From Candidatus Moraniibacteriota bacterium (lineage in GTDB: Bacteria > Patescibacteriota > Minisyncoccia > CAIUEV01): a stretch of DNA of 8,284 nt. Below the pieces are notes generated by a model. That model saw nothing but the letters and a program-made list of their open reading frames with translations, ran no database searches and was not told the origin of the DNA. Location: positions 1-8,284 of the forward strand of contig VGKB01000035.1 in assembly GCA_016867255.1 (NCBI GenBank), written 5' to 3'. A program made the translations under genes and the position numbers. Below are positions 7,286-8,284 of this stretch, piece after piece (within the stretch, counting starts at the first letter, position 1; each line of letters opens with the position of its first letter).

Positions 7286-8284
7286 ATGAAAGACTTACCA
7301 AGCTTGTATCCAATGAAAAATTACCAAAAAATCTCACCTTATCAATATCGTTATCAAGCTCACGGAAACGGCGTTCCTATCATTTTTCACTTGCAAAGCG
7401 CTCTTTTTCCTGATGAAACTACCCTAGCGCAACTGCAGGGCATTGCGGAGACGCAAGGGGTATTTAAACAGATAGCCGTCCTGTCCGACGTGCACCCCAA
7501 AAAGGGCCGGAAATGCCCCACGGGCGTGGCGGTGGCCGCCGATCGCTTTTTGCCGCAAATAATGGATACTGCGCCTAACTGCGGCATGCGGATGTTTGGT
7601 TTGTCGCTCGCCTCATCCAAGGTAAGCAAAGAAAAGATTGATGAGATTTTCCGGAAGCTCGTTCAGGCCGTCCCGACCCAAAAGCCAATCGGCACTCCAA
7701 TAAACTGGCAGACCGTCCTTGACATTTGCCGTTTCGGCACTAAAGGGCTAACTAAAAACCTCAATAAAGAATGGCCTTTCTTGGAACAGGAAATTCAAAA
7801 CACTTTCCAGCACGGCAATGAATTTTCCGCCGACGAAATACCCGATACAGGAAGCATTAAAGCTGCAATACCGCCGCTTTTTCTGCGCATGGCACAGCTT
7901 CGGCTCGGAATTCTGGGTATGGCGGGCAATCATTTCTTGGATCTAATGCGGGTAGAAAAAATAGAAGACCGGGAAAAAGCGGACCGGCTCGGAGTTTTTG
8001 AAGACCAGCTAGTATTCTTTATGCATACCGGTTCCGGTATTCTCGGCCAATACGCCAGTTATTTCTACACCCCGAAAGAGGAAGAACATTTATTGACCAA
8101 ATTGCTGGTCAATTTAGGCCGTTTAACCATGCGCCCGGACATATTAAACAACAGAGAGATAAAAAAATTACGCCAAGATTCGCTTTCTTTCCGTTTCAAA
8201 AAAGAATTTTTCTCCATTGATCCGGATTCCAATGTGGGCAGGGCCTACATTACCGCCCATCGGGCTTCCGGCAACTTTGGCTAC
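7286..8284 (+). CDS. divergent RtcB-family RNA ligase (3' end outside window)
   Basis: RtcB enzymes join RNA 2',3'-cyclic-phosphate or 3'-phosphate ends to 5'-OH ends, using GTP and Mn2+, in tRNA splicing and RNA repair. The frame is open to the window end; 333 residues are visible of roughly 400-480 usual. Family marks: SDVHPKKG (67-74) for the PDVHxGxG motif; NCGMR with metal ligand Cys99; LGILGMAGNHFLDL with Asn215 and His216; and HTGS with His247. The next metal ligand and the guanylylated histidine would lie beyond the window. Odd features: the Asp three residues before the Cys in canonical D-I-N-C-G is Ala96 here, and the canonical H-S/T-G-S-R-G reads HTGSGILG, losing the Arg. It may be a divergent subfamily or an altered enzyme. 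Start: ATG 7286 is used, but ATG 7313 (MKNYQK) is equally possible; neither has a Shine-Dalgarno. It lies 15 nt after greA. Confidence 0.85.
   Translation, partial: MKDLPSLYPMKNYQKISPYQYRYQAHGNGVPIIFHLQSALFPDETTLAQLQGIAETQGVFKQIAVLSDVHPKKGRKCPTGVAVAADRFLPQIMDTAPNCGMRMFGLSLASSKVSKEKIDEIFRKLVQAVPTQKPIGTPINWQTVLDICRFGTKGLTKNLNKEWPFLEQEIQNTFQHGNEFSADEIPDTGSIKAAIPPLFLRMAQLRLGILGMAGNHFLDLMRVEKIEDREKADRLGVFEDQLVFFMHTGSGILGQYASYFYTPKEEEHLLTKLLVNLGRLTMRPDILNNREIKKLRQDSLSFRFKKEFFSIDPDSNVGRAYITAHRASGNFGY

Overview
The window looks like a piece of a compact bacterial chromosome, most likely from the Candidate Phyla Radiation (Patescibacteria, Parcubacteria-like). This is an inference, not a measurement. 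It rests on the compact RNA polymerase subunits, the complete lack of Shine-Dalgarno sequences before the five visible gene starts, tight gene packing with every gene on the + strand, A/T-rich 9-nt-period repeats between genes, and a divergent RtcB-type RNA ligase. The standard code is in use: no in-frame TGA occurs and the visible stops are TAG or TAA. No mobile element, CRISPR array or phage gene was seen.

Layout. (1) Positions 2-1108 hold the 3' part of rpoB. Thirty bases later comes a complete rpoC (1139-4813), so the two largest RNA polymerase subunits form the usual rpoBC pair. (2) Positions 4847-6199 encode a phosphomannomutase/phosphoglucomutase-family enzyme with all four active-site loops. 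(3) Positions 6200-6310 are non-coding and built from 9-nt-period repeats in inverted arrangement around a hairpin, ending next to a small rpmG (ribosomal protein L33, 6311-6472). (4) Positions 6473-6614 are non-coding. They hold two hairpins with interchangeable arms, the second followed by a T-run (probable intrinsic terminator), and a perfect TTGACA box. (5) A tRNA-Lys(UUU) and a tRNA-Val(UAC) follow, separated by a 32-nt spacer that again carries the 9-nt repeat. (6) greA starts 19 nt after the CCA of tRNA-Val. (7) Fifteen nt after greA begins an open-ended gene for a divergent RtcB-family RNA ligase that runs off the window.

Functionally this is mostly an information-processing neighbourhood: beta and beta' of RNA polymerase, the GreA factor that acts through the beta' secondary channel, a ribosomal protein, two tRNAs and an RNA ligase homologue. 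One sugar-phosphate mutase is embedded among them. The coding content is ordinary. The most unusual signals are the altered active-site motifs of the RtcB homologue, the repeat-built hairpin before rpmG, the attenuator-like hairpin set before the tRNAs, and the tRNA-Val/greA junction.
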